From the NCBI GenBank assembly GCA_016720065.1, contig JADJXY010000002.1, forward strand, positions 1-64,000: a stretch of 64,000 nucleotides of DNA, given 5' to 3'. The translations under genes and the position numbers were made by a program. Every line of letters begins with the position of its first letter. The first letter of the stretch is position 1. The stretch comes from Betaproteobacteria bacterium (GTDB lineage Bacteria > Pseudomonadota > Gammaproteobacteria > Burkholderiales > Rhodocyclaceae). The notes under the pieces are model-generated. The model saw only the letters and a program-made list of their open reading frames with translations. It searched no databases and was not told the origin of the DNA. Positions 36,539 to 46,339 of this stretch are shown piece after piece.

Positions 36539-37111
36539 CTACTGGATGATGAAGGAGGTGAACAACACGGACTTGGCCGGCCCTTCTTCGGAGATCTTTT
36601 CGCCCTTCTTGTTGCGCTTGGGTGGTTCGAGCACGTCGTTGACCGTTTCCAGCAACTCTGCGGCGAGCTTTTCCTTGCCTTCCCGGCTGATGAGTTCGGA
36701 AGCCTTCTTGCCCGAGAGGAGCAGGGTGATGTTGTTGCGAATCTTGGGCATGTGGGCCTTCAGCGCTGCGTCGGCGGCGGGATCCTCGAACTCGACGGAG
36801 AGCGCGACCTGGAGGTACTGGTCGCCGGTCTCCGGCACCAGATTGACGGTGAAGGGTTCCAGCGTGGCGAAGATGGGATGGGCCTCCTTCTCCTTCTTCT
36901 TGTCCTTTTTCTTGGGCTTGGCGGATTCTTCGGCCACATCCTCTTCGTCGGCGTGTTCATCACCGCCCTTCTTCAGGAGGAAGAAGGCGGCACCCCCACC
37001 CCCAAGGACGAGGAGCAGCACCACCGCCACGATGATGATGAGCAGTTTCTTGCTTTTCTTGGGTGCTGCCGCCTGGTCTTCACCTTCGGCGGGCTTTGCG
37101 TCTTTGGCCAT
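36539..37111 (-). CDS. fliL: Flagellar basal body protein FliL
   Basis: 190 residues: Lys-rich cytoplasmic start, one membrane helix (LLIIIVAVVLLLVLGGGG), a charged Lys/Asp/Glu linker and a periplasmic stomatin-like domain (FATLEPFTVNLVPETGDQYL; INDVLEPP region). Associates with stators and supports torque. Longer charged linker than E. coli FliL. Confidence 0.95.
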   Translation of the reverse strand: MAKDAKPAEGEDQAAAPKKSKKLLIIIVAVVLLLVLGGGGAAFFLLKKGGDEHADEEDVAEESAKPKKKDKKKEKEAHPIFATLEPFTVNLVPETGDQYLQVALSVEFEDPAADAALKAHMPKIRNNITLLLSGKKASELISREGKEKLAAELLETVNDVLEPPKRNKKGEKISEEGPAKSVLFTSFIIQ

Positions 37112-37153
37112 CTAGCTGTCCCCGTTCTTGAATGTCTCCCCGCGGCGCAGGGC

Positions 37154-38245
37154 TCAGGCGAAGAGATCCACCATGCCCCTGCCCCGTTGCATCGGAAGGG
37201 GAACCGCGCCCCCGCCCGGTGCGTCGCCGGTCGCGGCAAGTATAGCCGCATCATTGCCGAAGCGGGGACTGGCAGGGCTTTCCGGCCAGTTCCCGCTGCG
37301 CTCGTGTTGCGCCTGGGCGCCCACGTGGGTCTGGCCCAGATCGATGCCGGCGCCGGCCAGCATTTCCCGCAGCCGGGGCAGGGCGTCGGCGATGGCCTGG
37401 CGCACTTCGGCATGGGGCGAGGTGAAGCTCGCGCTCGCCTGGTCGCCGCTCAGGTTGAGGGTGATCTGCAGGGGCCCCAGCTCGGGGGGATTGACATTGA
37501 TGCGGGCCGTCTGCTCGTCGTGGCGGGCCATCCACACCACCCGGTTGCCCAGATCGTCGCCCCAGCGGGGGTGGGCGACGGGGGTCTCCAGGCCCGTGGC
37601 GGTGGGGGTGTCGGGTGTCGCGTGCCGCAAGGGCAGGGTGGCGTTCAGGGCAGCGGCCGCCGGGGGCGTTTCCGCCGGGGCGCCGGCCGCCGCCGCAGGC
37701 AGCGCCTCCGGCAAGGAGGCGGCAAGTTTTGCCGCCGGGATGTCGCTGCCGGGGAGGTTCATGCCGGCCACGGGACTGGGCAGGGCCGCGGGGAGGATGC
37801 CGCCCGCCGCGGAAGCGGGGTCTTGCTCGGCGCGAGCGGTGGCGCCGCGCTGGGCGCCGGGCTCGATGCCCTGCGCGGTCGGCGGGCCACCGCGCAGGGG
37901 AAGGCTGCGGGCGAGGTCCGGGTCGATGGGAAGATCGGCGCGGGCCGGGGGGCGGGGAAGGGCGGCATCCGGGGGCAGCGGCAGCCCCAGGGCGGCCAGG
38001 GCCGCGGGATCAGGGCCGGAAAGGGAAGCAGCGGGGTCCAGGGATGCAGTTTCTTCGTCCGCAGTCAGCGGCGCTTCGCCTTTGGCCTCGCCCTGGGCGG
38101 CCAGGGCCGGGGGCAGGGGAATGCCCATCTGGGCGAGGAAGAGGGCGGCAAAGCCACCGGTCGCAGGGTCCGCCGCGACGGCGTTGGGACCGGCAGGCAG
38201 GGGGGTACCCGGGGCGGGCGGGGTGCTGACGGCGGGAATGGCCAT
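37154..38245 (-). CDS. fliK: Flagellar hook-length control protein FliK
   Basis: 363 residues, very rich in Ala/Pro through residue 240 (ruler-like), then the conserved Flg_hook C-terminal domain: ARINVNPPELGPLQITLNLS, QASASFTSPHAEVRQAIADA, LPRLREMLAGAGIDLGQTHV. Measures hook length and switches export specificity. Position between fliJ and fliL is canonical. Confidence 0.92.
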   Translation of the reverse strand: MAIPAVSTPPAPGTPLPAGPNAVAADPATGGFAALFLAQMGIPLPPALAAQGEAKGEAPLTADEETASLDPAASLSGPDPAALAALGLPLPPDAALPRPPARADLPIDPDLARSLPLRGGPPTAQGIEPGAQRGATARAEQDPASAAGGILPAALPSPVAGMNLPGSDIPAAKLAASLPEALPAAAAGAPAETPPAAAALNATLPLRHATPDTPTATGLETPVAHPRWGDDLGNRVVWMARHDEQTARINVNPPELGPLQITLNLSGDQASASFTSPHAEVRQAIADALPRLREMLAGAGIDLGQTHVGAQAQHERSGNWPESPASPRFGNDAAILAATGDAPGGGAVPLPMQRGRGMVDLFA

Positions 38246-38344
38246 GGACAGTCCTCGGGCGACGAAGAAGATGGCAGCGAATCAGCAAGAGACATGCCAG
38301 TTCCGCCGGAGTTGCCGCGACTGGCGCGGTGGATCACGGCCGGC

Positions 38345-38797
38345 TCAGGCGTCGTCGGGCGTTTGTCCTTCCCGCGCACGGGCGGCGTACTCGTCCTGTT
38401 CCTTCTGTTCCTGCCGGTTGTCGCGGTAGCGCTCCCGCGCCTCGTGACGGTCGGAAAGGGTATCGATGGCCTTGAGGCGCTTGTTCTGCTCCTTCCACGC
38501 GGCCTGCCCGGCGGCGGTGCCCCGTTCCGAATCGGCCACGGCCCTCGCCTGCTGCCGGATGGCGTCGTCGATGCGGGCCATGAAGTCCTGAAAATTGCGC
38601 AGGGCCATCGGCGTGAGCCCGCCGGAAACGGCTTCGCGGTAGCGCTGGGCGTATTCCTCCCGGTACTGCTCCAGGAGCTCAAGGCGGCTGCGGGCGCTCT
38701 GCTCGGCGGCGATGAGACGGCCCAGACGACGGGTCGCCTCGTCGGTCCGGGTCTGCATCAGGTCCAGCAGGGGTTGCAGGGTGAAGGGGCGGCTCAC
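38345..38797 (-). CDS. fliJ: Flagellar export chaperone FliJ
   Basis: 150 residues, almost entirely charged alpha-helix/coiled coil starting MSRPFTLQPLLDLMQTRTDE. Fits the two-helix FliJ stalk of the export ATPase. It follows fliI after 14 bases. Confidence 0.9.
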   Translation of the reverse strand: MSRPFTLQPLLDLMQTRTDEATRRLGRLIAAEQSARSRLELLEQYREEYAQRYREAVSGGLTPMALRNFQDFMARIDDAIRQQARAVADSERGTAAGQAAWKEQNKRLKAIDTLSDRHEARERYRDNRQEQKEQDEYAARAREGQTPDDA

Positions 38798-38811
38798 GGG
38801 GGGGCTGGCGT

Positions 38812-40212
38812 TCAGAGCAGGGAGCGCAACTGCGCGGCGCTGGCGGCGAAGTCGGCCCGTTCGGCCAGCGGTTGCTGCAGGAAGGCCTCCATGCGCGGAT
38901 AGAGGGCGATGGCCTGGTCGAGGACCGGGTCCGAGCCGGCCACGTAGGCGCCCACTGAAATCAAATCCCGTGAACGCTGGTAGCGGGCAAAGAGCACCTT
39001 GAAGCGGCGGATGAGGTCCAGGTGGCCCGGCTCCACCAGACTGACCAGGGCGCGGCTGATGGATTGCTCGACATCCACCGCCGGGTAGTGGCCCGCGTCG
39101 GCCAGGGCGCGGGAGAGGACGACGTGGCCGTCGAGAATGGCGCGGGCCGCGTCGGCGATGGGGTCCTGCTGGTCGTCGCCTTCGGTGAGCACGGTATAGA
39201 AAGCGGTGATGGAGCCGCCCCCTTCGGGCCCGTTGCCGGCCCGCTCGACCAGTTGCGGCAGGCGGGCGAAGACCGAGGGCGGGTAGCCCCGGGTGGCGGG
39301 CGGTTCGCCGATGGCCAGGGCGATTTCGCGCTGGGCCATGGCGTAGCGGGTGAGGGAATCCATGATGAGCAGGACCTGCTTGCCCTGGTCACGGAAGTGC
39401 TCGGCGATGGTCGTGGCGTAGGCCGCGCCCTGCAGGCGCATGAGGGGGCCGGTGTCGGCCGGGGCGGCGACGACCACGGCCCGGGTCATGCCTGCTTCTC
39501 CCAGGATCTGGTCGATGAATTCCTTCACCTCGCGGCCCCGCTCGCCGATCAGGCCGACGACGATCACATCGGCCTCGGTGTAGCGGGCCATCATGCCCAG
39601 GAGTACGGACTTGCCGACGCCGGAACCGGCGAAGAGGCCCATGCGCTGCCCGCGGCCGACGGTGAGCAGGGCGTTGATGACGCGGATCCCCACGTCCAGG
39701 GGCTGGGCGATGGCGGCCCGGGCCATGGGATTGGTGGGCCGGCTTTGCAGGGGGCGCAGTTGCTGGCTGACCAGGGGGCCGCGCCCGTCCAGGGGGCGTC
39801 CGACGCCATCCACCACCCGGCCCAGGAGCCCTTCGCCTACCGGCACCTGCTTGGCCCGGTCGATGGCGCGGCGGCGCTGGGGAATGGCGGCACCCACCCG
39901 GGGCGGCAGCCCGGGGGTCTCGAAGGCCACCACCTGGGCGCCCGGCGAGAGGCCATAGACGTCGTCGGAAGGCATGAGATAGAGCTTCTCGCCGGCAAAG
40001 CCCACCACCTCCGCCTCGACCGGGGTGCCGCCCGAGGGCAGCACGCGGCAGGAACTGCCCAGGGGGAGCTTGAGTCCGGCGGCTTCCATCACCAGACCGT
40101 TGATGCGGGTCAGTCGGCCGCTCGGCCACAGAGGCTGTGCCCCGGCGGCGGAATTCTGGCAGTTGGCGAGAAATTGCCGCCAGCGTCCGGCGTGGTCGGG
40201 AAGCCCGCTCAC
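38812..40212 (-). CDS. fliI: Flagellum-specific export ATPase FliI
   Basis: 466 residues: Walker A GLFAGSGVGKSVLLGMMARY, Walker B region VLLIMDSLTRYAMAQREIAL, GERGREVKEFI and the F1-like GHYPAVDVEQSISRAL. Hexameric ATPase energising type III export. Overlaps fliH by four bases. Confidence 0.97.
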   Translation of the reverse strand: MSGLPDHAGRWRQFLANCQNSAAGAQPLWPSGRLTRINGLVMEAAGLKLPLGSSCRVLPSGGTPVEAEVVGFAGEKLYLMPSDDVYGLSPGAQVVAFETPGLPPRVGAAIPQRRRAIDRAKQVPVGEGLLGRVVDGVGRPLDGRGPLVSQQLRPLQSRPTNPMARAAIAQPLDVGIRVINALLTVGRGQRMGLFAGSGVGKSVLLGMMARYTEADVIVVGLIGERGREVKEFIDQILGEAGMTRAVVVAAPADTGPLMRLQGAAYATTIAEHFRDQGKQVLLIMDSLTRYAMAQREIALAIGEPPATRGYPPSVFARLPQLVERAGNGPEGGGSITAFYTVLTEGDDQQDPIADAARAILDGHVVLSRALADAGHYPAVDVEQSISRALVSLVEPGHLDLIRRFKVLFARYQRSRDLISVGAYVAGSDPVLDQAIALYPRMEAFLQQPLAERADFAASAAQLRSLL

Positions 40213-40901
40213 CGCTCCTCCCGCCGTTCCTCGGCGGGCGCCGCGCCGACGGCTTCCAGGACCCGCTTCCAGCGCATCTCCAGGCTGGCGTCCACTTCGC
40301 TGGTGCCGGCCTTGACGAGGCAGCCGCCAGGCGTGATGTCGCGGTCGTCCAGGATCTGCCAGCCGGAATGGGAAAAGGATTCCCCCAGGTGGGCGCGCAG
40401 GCTGGCGCCGTCGTCCGGATGGACGTGGACGACCACGTGGCCGTGGTGCAGGGGCAGGGCGGCAAGGGCCTCGCGCACCACCGGGAGCAGGGCATCCCGG
40501 TCCACGGCCAGGGTCTTTCGCAGCACTTGACCCGCCAGTTCCACGGCCAGGGCGAGGACCTCGTCGGCCAGGGTCTGATCGATGTTCCCCAGGGACTGGG
40601 AGAAGTTTTCGGCCAGGGCGGCGAAGCGCTCGGCCGCCTCTCTCGCCTCGGCCAGACCCTCGGCGTGACCCGCCTGGTAGCCCTCTTCACGCCCGCCGGC
40701 CCGGGCTTCTTCGTGGATGCGCTCGATGTCCTCGGCGGTGGGCAGGGCCACCCCGGCGACGTCTTCCCCCCTGTCCGGGAGGGGCTCCGGCTCCGGCTGC
40801 GGCGGCGCCGCGACGGGCTCGGGCGCCTCACCCAGGTCGAAGGCGTCGGCCTGCCAGCGGCGGTAGCTGTCGAGTTGTTCCTTGGGGATATAGGCCGGCA
40901 T
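40209..40901 (-). CDS. fliH: Flagellar assembly protein FliH
   Basis: 230 residues. A Pro/Glu-rich N-terminus (MPAYIPKEQLDSYRRWQADA) is followed by a GxxxG-like helical region (AGGREEGYQAGHAEGLAEAR) and a C-terminal domain (HGHVVVHVHPDDGASLRAHL). Regulates FliI and links it to the C-ring. Order fliG-fliH-fliI is canonical. Confidence 0.93.
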   Translation of the reverse strand: MPAYIPKEQLDSYRRWQADAFDLGEAPEPVAAPPQPEPEPLPDRGEDVAGVALPTAEDIERIHEEARAGGREEGYQAGHAEGLAEAREAAERFAALAENFSQSLGNIDQTLADEVLALAVELAGQVLRKTLAVDRDALLPVVREALAALPLHHGHVVVHVHPDDGASLRAHLGESFSHSGWQILDDRDITPGGCLVKAGTSEVDASLEMRWKRVLEAVGAAPAEERREER

Positions 40902-40919
40902 GGAAGACCCGCAGGGGGC

Positions 40920-41921
40920 TTAGAGCATCTGCTCGCCGCCGGCGCCGCCCAGGACGATCTGGCCCTCGTCGGCAAGGCGGCGGACGGTCTTGAGGATTTC
41001 CTTCTGCTCCGCCTCGACCTCGGAAACCCGCACCGGCCCTTTGGATTCCAGATCTTCCCGCAGCATCTCGGCAGCGCGCTGGGACATATTGCGGAAAATC
41101 TTCTCGCGCAGGGCTTCGTTGGCGCCCTTGAGAGCCAGGACCAGGGAGTCGGACTGCACCTCGCGCAGGATGATCTGAATCGAGCGGTCGTCGATATCCA
41201 TCAGGTTCTCGAAGACGAACATTTCGTCGAGAATCTTTTGGGCGAGGTCCGGGTCGTACTCGCGGATGGCGTCGATGACCGAGGTTTCGTTGGCGGTGCC
41301 GATGAAGTTGAGGATTTCCGCCACCGTGCGCACCCCGCCCAGGGCGGTCTTCTTCATGGTTGCCGATCCGGCCAGGATGCGCGCCATGGCGTCGTTCAGC
41401 TCGCGCAGGGCCGCGGGCTGGATGCCTTCCAGGGTGGCGATGCGCAGCACCACGTCGTTCCTGAGGCGCTCGGTGAAGTGGTTGAGGATTTCGCTGGAAT
41501 GGTCGTGTTCCAGGTGCACCAGGATGGTGGCGATGATCTGGGGGTGCTCGTTCTTGACCAGATCGGCCACCGTGGCGGCGTCCATCCACTTCAGGCCCTC
41601 GATGCCCGAAGTCTCGCCCCCCTGCAGGATGCGGGAAATGAGGTTGGACGCCTTGTCGTCCCCCAAGGCCTTGGTCAGGACCGAGCGGATGTAGTTGTCG
41701 GTATCGACGTGTACCGAAGCGTGCTCGACGGCGATGGTGTGGAATTCGTCCAGCACCGCCTCGACCTTGGCCCGGGGAACCGATTTGAGCGCGGCCATGG
41801 CGTGCCCCAGCTTCTGGACCTCGCGGGGGCCCAGATGCTTGAGCACTTCGGCGGCGTGGTCTTCGCCCAGGGCGATGAGCAGGGTGGCGCTTTTTTCGAC
41901 GCCTTCTTCCGCACTAGCCAT
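40920..41921 (-). CDS. fliG: Flagellar motor switch protein FliG
   Basis: 333 residues from ATG 41921 (MASAEEGVEKSATLLIALGE), overlapping fliF by 8 bases; a GTG at 41927 is less likely. N-domain binds FliF; middle domain contains EHPQIIATILVHLEHDHSSE; C-domain FVFENLMDIDDRSIQIILRE carries the charged torque helix. Generates torque with MotA. Confidence 0.97.
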   Translation of the reverse strand: MASAEEGVEKSATLLIALGEDHAAEVLKHLGPREVQKLGHAMAALKSVPRAKVEAVLDEFHTIAVEHASVHVDTDNYIRSVLTKALGDDKASNLISRILQGGETSGIEGLKWMDAATVADLVKNEHPQIIATILVHLEHDHSSEILNHFTERLRNDVVLRIATLEGIQPAALRELNDAMARILAGSATMKKTALGGVRTVAEILNFIGTANETSVIDAIREYDPDLAQKILDEMFVFENLMDIDDRSIQIILREVQSDSLVLALKGANEALREKIFRNMSQRAAEMLREDLESKGPVRVSEVEAEQKEILKTVRRLADEGQIVLGGAGGEQML

Positions 41922-43662
41922 TGGCACCCATCCAGTCCTTGATGATGTTGGCTACCGCCTTGGGGTCGGCCTGGGCGATGTCGCGGGCCTTCTGCAGCTT
42001 GGCGGCGTAGTGGTCGATGGTCACCTTGTCCTCGCCTTCCAGGCCGGCGGCCAGGGGGCTGCCCTCGCCCAGGATTTCGCCGGCCAGCCCCGCCTCGGCG
42101 GCGGCTGCGGCGGCGACCTCGGCGGGGGAAGGGAACATGGTCTTCAGGAGCGGCTGCACGATCTTGAAGTAGATGAAGGCCAGGATGGCGGCAATCAGCA
42201 GGTACTTGGCCAGCTCCCGGGCCATGGAGACATTTTCCGGATCTTTCCAGATCGGCAGGCCAGCGTCGCTCTTGTCGCTGGCGGTGAAGGGAGCGTTGGC
42301 CACCGACAGGGTGTCGCCCCGATCCTTGGAAAAGCCCATGGCTTCGCGGACGAGGTCGTTGATCTGTTTCATTTCCCCTTCCGGCAGGGCCTTGGCGGCG
42401 GATTTGCCGTCCTTGCCCGTTTCCAGCCGGTGATTGACCACCACAGCGGCCGAGAGGCGGCGAATGGCCCCCATGTTCTGTTTGGTGTAGCGGACGGTCT
42501 TGTCCACCTCGTAATTGACCGTGTTGTTCTTGGTGGTGCTGATGGGCTGGCCGGCTGCGGCCATGGGCGCGCTGATGCCGGCGACCTGCACCTTGCCGGC
42601 AAGGTCGCCGGGCTTGGCCGCCTGGCCCGGGGCGGCGCCGGTGGGCGGCGTGGTCAGGGGGGCCGTGGCGGGGACCGGCGGCTGATTGGTGAGGGCGCCA
42701 GGGACGCCGCCCGGGGTCTGGTTGACCGCCGCCGATTCGCTGCTCTGCTGGCTGCGGATGGCCGTGTTCTCGGGGGTGTTGTTGGGGCGGTAGCTTTCGG
42801 CGGTCTGTTCGCTCTGGGAAAAATCGATGTCGGCTGCCACCTGGACCTTGTAATTGTCCCCGCCCAGGACCGGCTTCAGGATGGCGTCGATGCGGGCGAT
42901 GACGCTGGCCTCCACCTCGCGCATGTACTTGAGCTGGGCCGGGTCGAGGCCGGCCTCGGTGAGTTTGCTCTTGAGCTGCGAGAGCAGGCTGCCGTTCTGG
43001 TCCAGGACGGTGACGTTGGAGATGGGCAATTGCGGCACGCTGGCCGCCACCAGATTGGTGATGCCCACCACCTGGGCCGCATCGAGAACGCGCCCCGGGT
43101 AGAGGGTGACCAGGACGGACGCGGTGGGCTTTTGCTCCTCGCGCACGAAGACCGAGGGCTTGGGGATGGCGAGATGGACGCGGGCCGCCTGGACCGAGCC
43201 GATGGACATGATGGTGCGGGCCAGCTCGCCTTCCAGCCCGCGCTGATAATTGACCTGTTCGGCAAACTGGCTGATGCCGAATTTCTGCCCCTCCATGAGC
43301 TCGAAGCCGACCATGCCGCCGCGGGGCAGTCCCTGGGAGGCGAGCTTGAGGCGCACCTCGTGCACCTTGTCGGAGGGCACGAGAATGGCGCCGCTGTCCG
43401 ACATGCGATGGGGAATGTTCTGTTGCTCCAGGGCGGCGATGATGGCGCCGCCGTCCTTTTCCGAAAGATTGGAGAAGAGCACCTTGAAGTCGCCGTGCTT
43501 GGCCCACAGGGCAGCGCCCACCAGGATGGCGACGATGGCGGCGAGGGCGGCGGCAAACATCATCTTCTGACGACTGTCGAGACGACCGAGGGCCTCGCGC
43601 AGGCGGTCCAGCGCTCCGACGGTCGGCGCGGCCCCCGCAGTGGTATCAGTCGTCGCTGCCAT
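41914..43662 (-). CDS. fliF: Flagellar MS-ring protein FliF
   Basis: 582 residues. Two membrane helices flank a periplasmic body: KMMFAAALAAIVAILVGAAL near residue 35 and LAKYLLIAAILAFIYFKIVQ near 460. YscJ-like domains (HRMSDSGAILVPSDKVHEVR; GLPRGGMVGFELMEGQKFGI; ARVHLAIPKPSVFVREEQKP), then the C-terminal FliG-binding tail ending IIKDWMGANG. First gene of the leftward operon, divergent from fleS. Confidence 0.97.
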   Translation of the reverse strand: MAATTDTTAGAAPTVGALDRLREALGRLDSRQKMMFAAALAAIVAILVGAALWAKHGDFKVLFSNLSEKDGGAIIAALEQQNIPHRMSDSGAILVPSDKVHEVRLKLASQGLPRGGMVGFELMEGQKFGISQFAEQVNYQRGLEGELARTIMSIGSVQAARVHLAIPKPSVFVREEQKPTASVLVTLYPGRVLDAAQVVGITNLVAASVPQLPISNVTVLDQNGSLLSQLKSKLTEAGLDPAQLKYMREVEASVIARIDAILKPVLGGDNYKVQVAADIDFSQSEQTAESYRPNNTPENTAIRSQQSSESAAVNQTPGGVPGALTNQPPVPATAPLTTPPTGAAPGQAAKPGDLAGKVQVAGISAPMAAAGQPISTTKNNTVNYEVDKTVRYTKQNMGAIRRLSAAVVVNHRLETGKDGKSAAKALPEGEMKQINDLVREAMGFSKDRGDTLSVANAPFTASDKSDAGLPIWKDPENVSMARELAKYLLIAAILAFIYFKIVQPLLKTMFPSPAEVAAAAAAEAGLAGEILGEGSPLAAGLEGEDKVTIDHYAAKLQKARDIAQADPKAVANIIKDWMGANG

Positions 43663-43719
43663 CTAAGCCGGTAAAACCCTGAAAAACAGAAGAAGAATCA
43701 ATCGGGAAGCCCCATTTTG

Positions 43720-43742
43720 CTAGAAATATTCTATATTAGCCG
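43720..43742. promoter_or_regulatory. AT-rich divergent promoter region fliF/fleS
   Basis: The GC-rich genome has an AT island here: GCTAGAAATATTCTATATTAGC (split as GCTAGAAATATT and CTATATTAGC), an imperfect palindrome with TATATT and TAGAAT-like -10 candidates on both strands. No sigma-54 or sigma-28 match was found in this gap. Confidence 0.4.
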
Positions 43743-43749
43743 GGCCGAA

Positions 43750-44949
43750 ATGCCGCCAAACTTTTTGATGCCCCCCGCCGCTCCCGCGATTGCCGATACT
43801 GACAGCAAGACTGCCGAACTGCAACGGGCCTTCGACCTGTTCAACCAGGTCTCGGCAGAACTGACCACTGCCTACGGCGCCCTGCAGGACCGCGTCGCCT
43901 CCCTGACCGAAGAACTCGCTGTAGCCAATGGCGAACTGCGCCGCCAATACCAGGAGAAGGAAGCCCTGTCGGAGCGCCTGTCGCTGCTCCTCGATGCCCT
44001 GCCGGCCGGGGTGGTGGTGCTCGACGGCGGTGCCCGGGTCACCCAGGCCAACCCGGCGGCCCGCGCCCTGTTCGGCGAGGCGGTGCTGGGCAGCCATTGG
44101 GGCGACGTCGCCCGCGCCCACCTGGACCCGACCCTGGCGGTGGGCGAATGGCTGGTGGGCGAGCGCCGCGTGAGCCTCGCCGAAAGCGCCCTGGCGGCCA
44201 GCGGCGGCAAGATTCTCCTGGTGCACGACGTCACCGCCGCCCACGGCATGAAGACCGAACTCGAACGCCACCAGCGCCTCGCCGCCATGGGCGAGATGGC
44301 CGCCTCGCTGGCCCATCAGCTGCGCACCCCCCTGGCCGCCGCCCTGCTCTACAGCGGTAATCTCGGCCAGCCCGGCCTGGCCGATGAAACCCGGGCCCGC
44401 TTCGCCGACAAGGCGACGGGCCAATTGCGCCGCCTGGAGCGGCTCATCCAGGACGTGCTGCTCTTCGCCCGGGGCGAAACCCTGGGCCGCGACGTGTTTC
44501 CCGTGGCCGAGCTTCTGGCCGACGCCGCGGCCACCGTCGAGCCGCTGCTGCGCGAGCAGGGTGTGGCCTTCACCCTGCGCGACGACAGCGCCGGTGCCGT
44601 GCTGGTGGGGGGGCGCAAAGCCCTCTTCGGCGCCCTGGTGAGTCTCCTGGAGAACGCCCAGCAGGCTCTTGCCGGGGGCGGCAAAATTTGCCTCTCCGCC
44701 AGCCTGAGCGGCGACGGCCTTGCCCTTTCGGTGGCGGATGACGGGCCCGGGATCGGCGCTGAACTGCGGGACCGCATCTTCGAACCCTTTTTCACCACCC
44801 GCGGCCTGGGCACCGGCCTCGGGTTGCCCATCGCCCTGGGGGTCGCCCGGGCCCACGGCGGCAGTATCGAACTTCGCTCCCAGCCCGGGGCGGGGGCCGA
44901 ATTCATCGTCCACCTCCCCGTCGCGCCGCCGGAGACCGCCAGCCCATGA
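43750..44949 (+). CDS. fleS: FleS/FlrB-type flagellar sensor histidine kinase
   Basis: 399 residues, soluble. A coiled-coil N-terminus (QDRVASLTEELAVANGELRR) leads into a PAS-like domain (LLLDALPAGVVVLDGGARVT), an H-box SLAHQLRTPLAAALLYSGNL, N-box SLLENAQQAL and G-boxes VADDGPGIGAEL / GLGTGLGLPIALGV. It phosphorylates FleR to switch on middle flagellar genes. Start ATG 43750 is preferred over 43717. Stop overlaps fleR by four bases. Confidence 0.88.
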   Translation: MPPNFLMPPAAPAIADTDSKTAELQRAFDLFNQVSAELTTAYGALQDRVASLTEELAVANGELRRQYQEKEALSERLSLLLDALPAGVVVLDGGARVTQANPAARALFGEAVLGSHWGDVARAHLDPTLAVGEWLVGERRVSLAESALAASGGKILLVHDVTAAHGMKTELERHQRLAAMGEMAASLAHQLRTPLAAALLYSGNLGQPGLADETRARFADKATGQLRRLERLIQDVLLFARGETLGRDVFPVAELLADAAATVEPLLREQGVAFTLRDDSAGAVLVGGRKALFGALVSLLENAQQALAGGGKICLSASLSGDGLALSVADDGPGIGAELRDRIFEPFFTTRGLGTGLGLPIALGVARAHGGSIELRSQPGAGAEFIVHLPVAPPETASP

Positions 44950-46274
44950 CCGATTCCGCCCTGCCCATCCTGGTGGTCGAAGACGACCCCTGCCTGCGGG
45001 AGGCCCTGTGCGACACCCTGGAACTGGCCGGCCGCGCCTTCGTTGCCGCCGATGGCGGCGAGGCTGCCCTGCGGGCCCTGGAAGCCCAGGCCTTTTCCAT
45101 CGTGGTGAGCGACGTGCGCATGCTGCCCATGGACGGCATCGCGCTGCTCAAGGCGGTGCGGCAGCGCCTGCCCCACCTGCCGGTGGTGCTGATGACCGCC
45201 TTCGCCGAAGTGGAAAAGGCCGTGGATGCCATGCGTTCGGGGGCCTGCGACTTCCTGCTCAAGCCCTTCGAACCCGCCGCGCTCCTCGCCGTCATCGACC
45301 GCTACCGCTTGCCGGGCAGCGACGGAGAAGCCGGCGTGATCGCGGAGGACGCGGCAAGCCGCGAACTCTTCGGCCTGGCCGGGCGGGTCGCCCTGACCGA
45401 CGCCACGGTCCTCCTGGACGGTGAGTCCGGCGTCGGCAAGGAGGTCGTCGCCCGCCACATTCATCGCCATTCCGCCCGCCGGACCGGCCCTTTCGTCGCC
45501 ATCAACTGCGCCGCCATCCCCGAGAGTCTCCTGGAAGCGACCCTCTTCGGCTACGAAAAGGGAGCCTTCACCGGCGCCCAGCAGGCCCAGGCGGGCAAGT
45601 TCGAGCAGGCCCAGAAGGGCACCCTGCTCCTCGACGAAGTGACGGAAATGCCCCTCGGCCTCCAGGCCAAGCTCCTGCGTGTGCTGCAGGAGCGGGAAGT
45701 GGAGCGGGTGGGGGGCAAGCAGCCCGTGGCCCTGGATATCCGCATCGTCGCCACCACCAACCGCAATCTGGGCGAGGCGGTCGCCAAGGGCATTTTCCGC
45801 GAGGATCTTTACTACCGGCTCAACGTCTTTCCGGTCAGCATCCCCGCCCTGCGCCAGCGACCGGCCGACATCGTTCCCCTGGCGCGGCGCTTCGTTGCCG
45901 TCCATGGCGCGCGCTTCGGCCGTCCGGCCATGGTCCTGACGAGTGGAGCCGAGGCCGCCCTGCGCGCCTATCCCTGGCCGGGCAACGTGCGGGAACTGGA
46001 AAACGTCGTCCAGAGAGCATTGATCCTTGCCCCCGGCACCCGCATCGAAGTCGAGCACCTGGGCCTCGCCGACCTGCCTCCGCTCTCCAGAACGACGACG
46101 GGGGAGCCGGAGCGGGCGGACAACATGAAGGATCTGGAGCGCGAGCACATCCTGCGCACCCTGGCCGAAGTGGGGGGCTCGCGCAAACTGGCGGTGGAAC
46201 GCCTGGGGATATCGGAGCGCACCTTGCGCTACAAGCTGCAGCAGTACCGGGACGAAGGGTTTTTTTCCGAGTGA
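44946..46274 (+). CDS. fleR: FleR/FlrC-type sigma-54-dependent response regulator
   Basis: 442 residues: receiver (ILVVEDDPCLREAL; phospho-Asp in VVSDVRMLPMDG), AAA+ domain with Walker A GESGVGKEVVARHIH, sigma-54 contact loop EKGAFTGAQ, Walker B GTLLLDEVTEM, and a Fis-type HTH (SRKLAVERLGISERTLRYKL). It activates RpoN promoters; the fliE promoter 3 bases past its stop is an obvious target. Confidence 0.95.
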   Translation: MTDSALPILVVEDDPCLREALCDTLELAGRAFVAADGGEAALRALEAQAFSIVVSDVRMLPMDGIALLKAVRQRLPHLPVVLMTAFAEVEKAVDAMRSGACDFLLKPFEPAALLAVIDRYRLPGSDGEAGVIAEDAASRELFGLAGRVALTDATVLLDGESGVGKEVVARHIHRHSARRTGPFVAINCAAIPESLLEATLFGYEKGAFTGAQQAQAGKFEQAQKGTLLLDEVTEMPLGLQAKLLRVLQEREVERVGGKQPVALDIRIVATTNRNLGEAVAKGIFREDLYYRLNVFPVSIPALRQRPADIVPLARRFVAVHGARFGRPAMVLTSGAEAALRAYPWPGNVRELENVVQRALILAPGTRIEVEHLGLADLPPLSRTTTGEPERADNMKDLEREHILRTLAEVGGSRKLAVERLGISERTLRYKLQQYRDEGFFSE

Positions 46275-46276
46275 TC

Positions 46277-46292
46277 TGGCCCGGGCTTTGCT
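46277..46292 (+). promoter_or_regulatory. Sigma-54 promoter of fliE
   Basis: TGGCCCGGGCTTTGCT matches -24 TGGC and -12 TTGC/T with GG and GC ten bases apart, 48 bases before the fliE ATG and directly after fleR. Confidence 0.75.
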
Positions 46293-46339
46293 AGCATGAG
46301 GGGGTGAGCGGAGGCCGCCGTCGGCCGGGAGCAGGAACC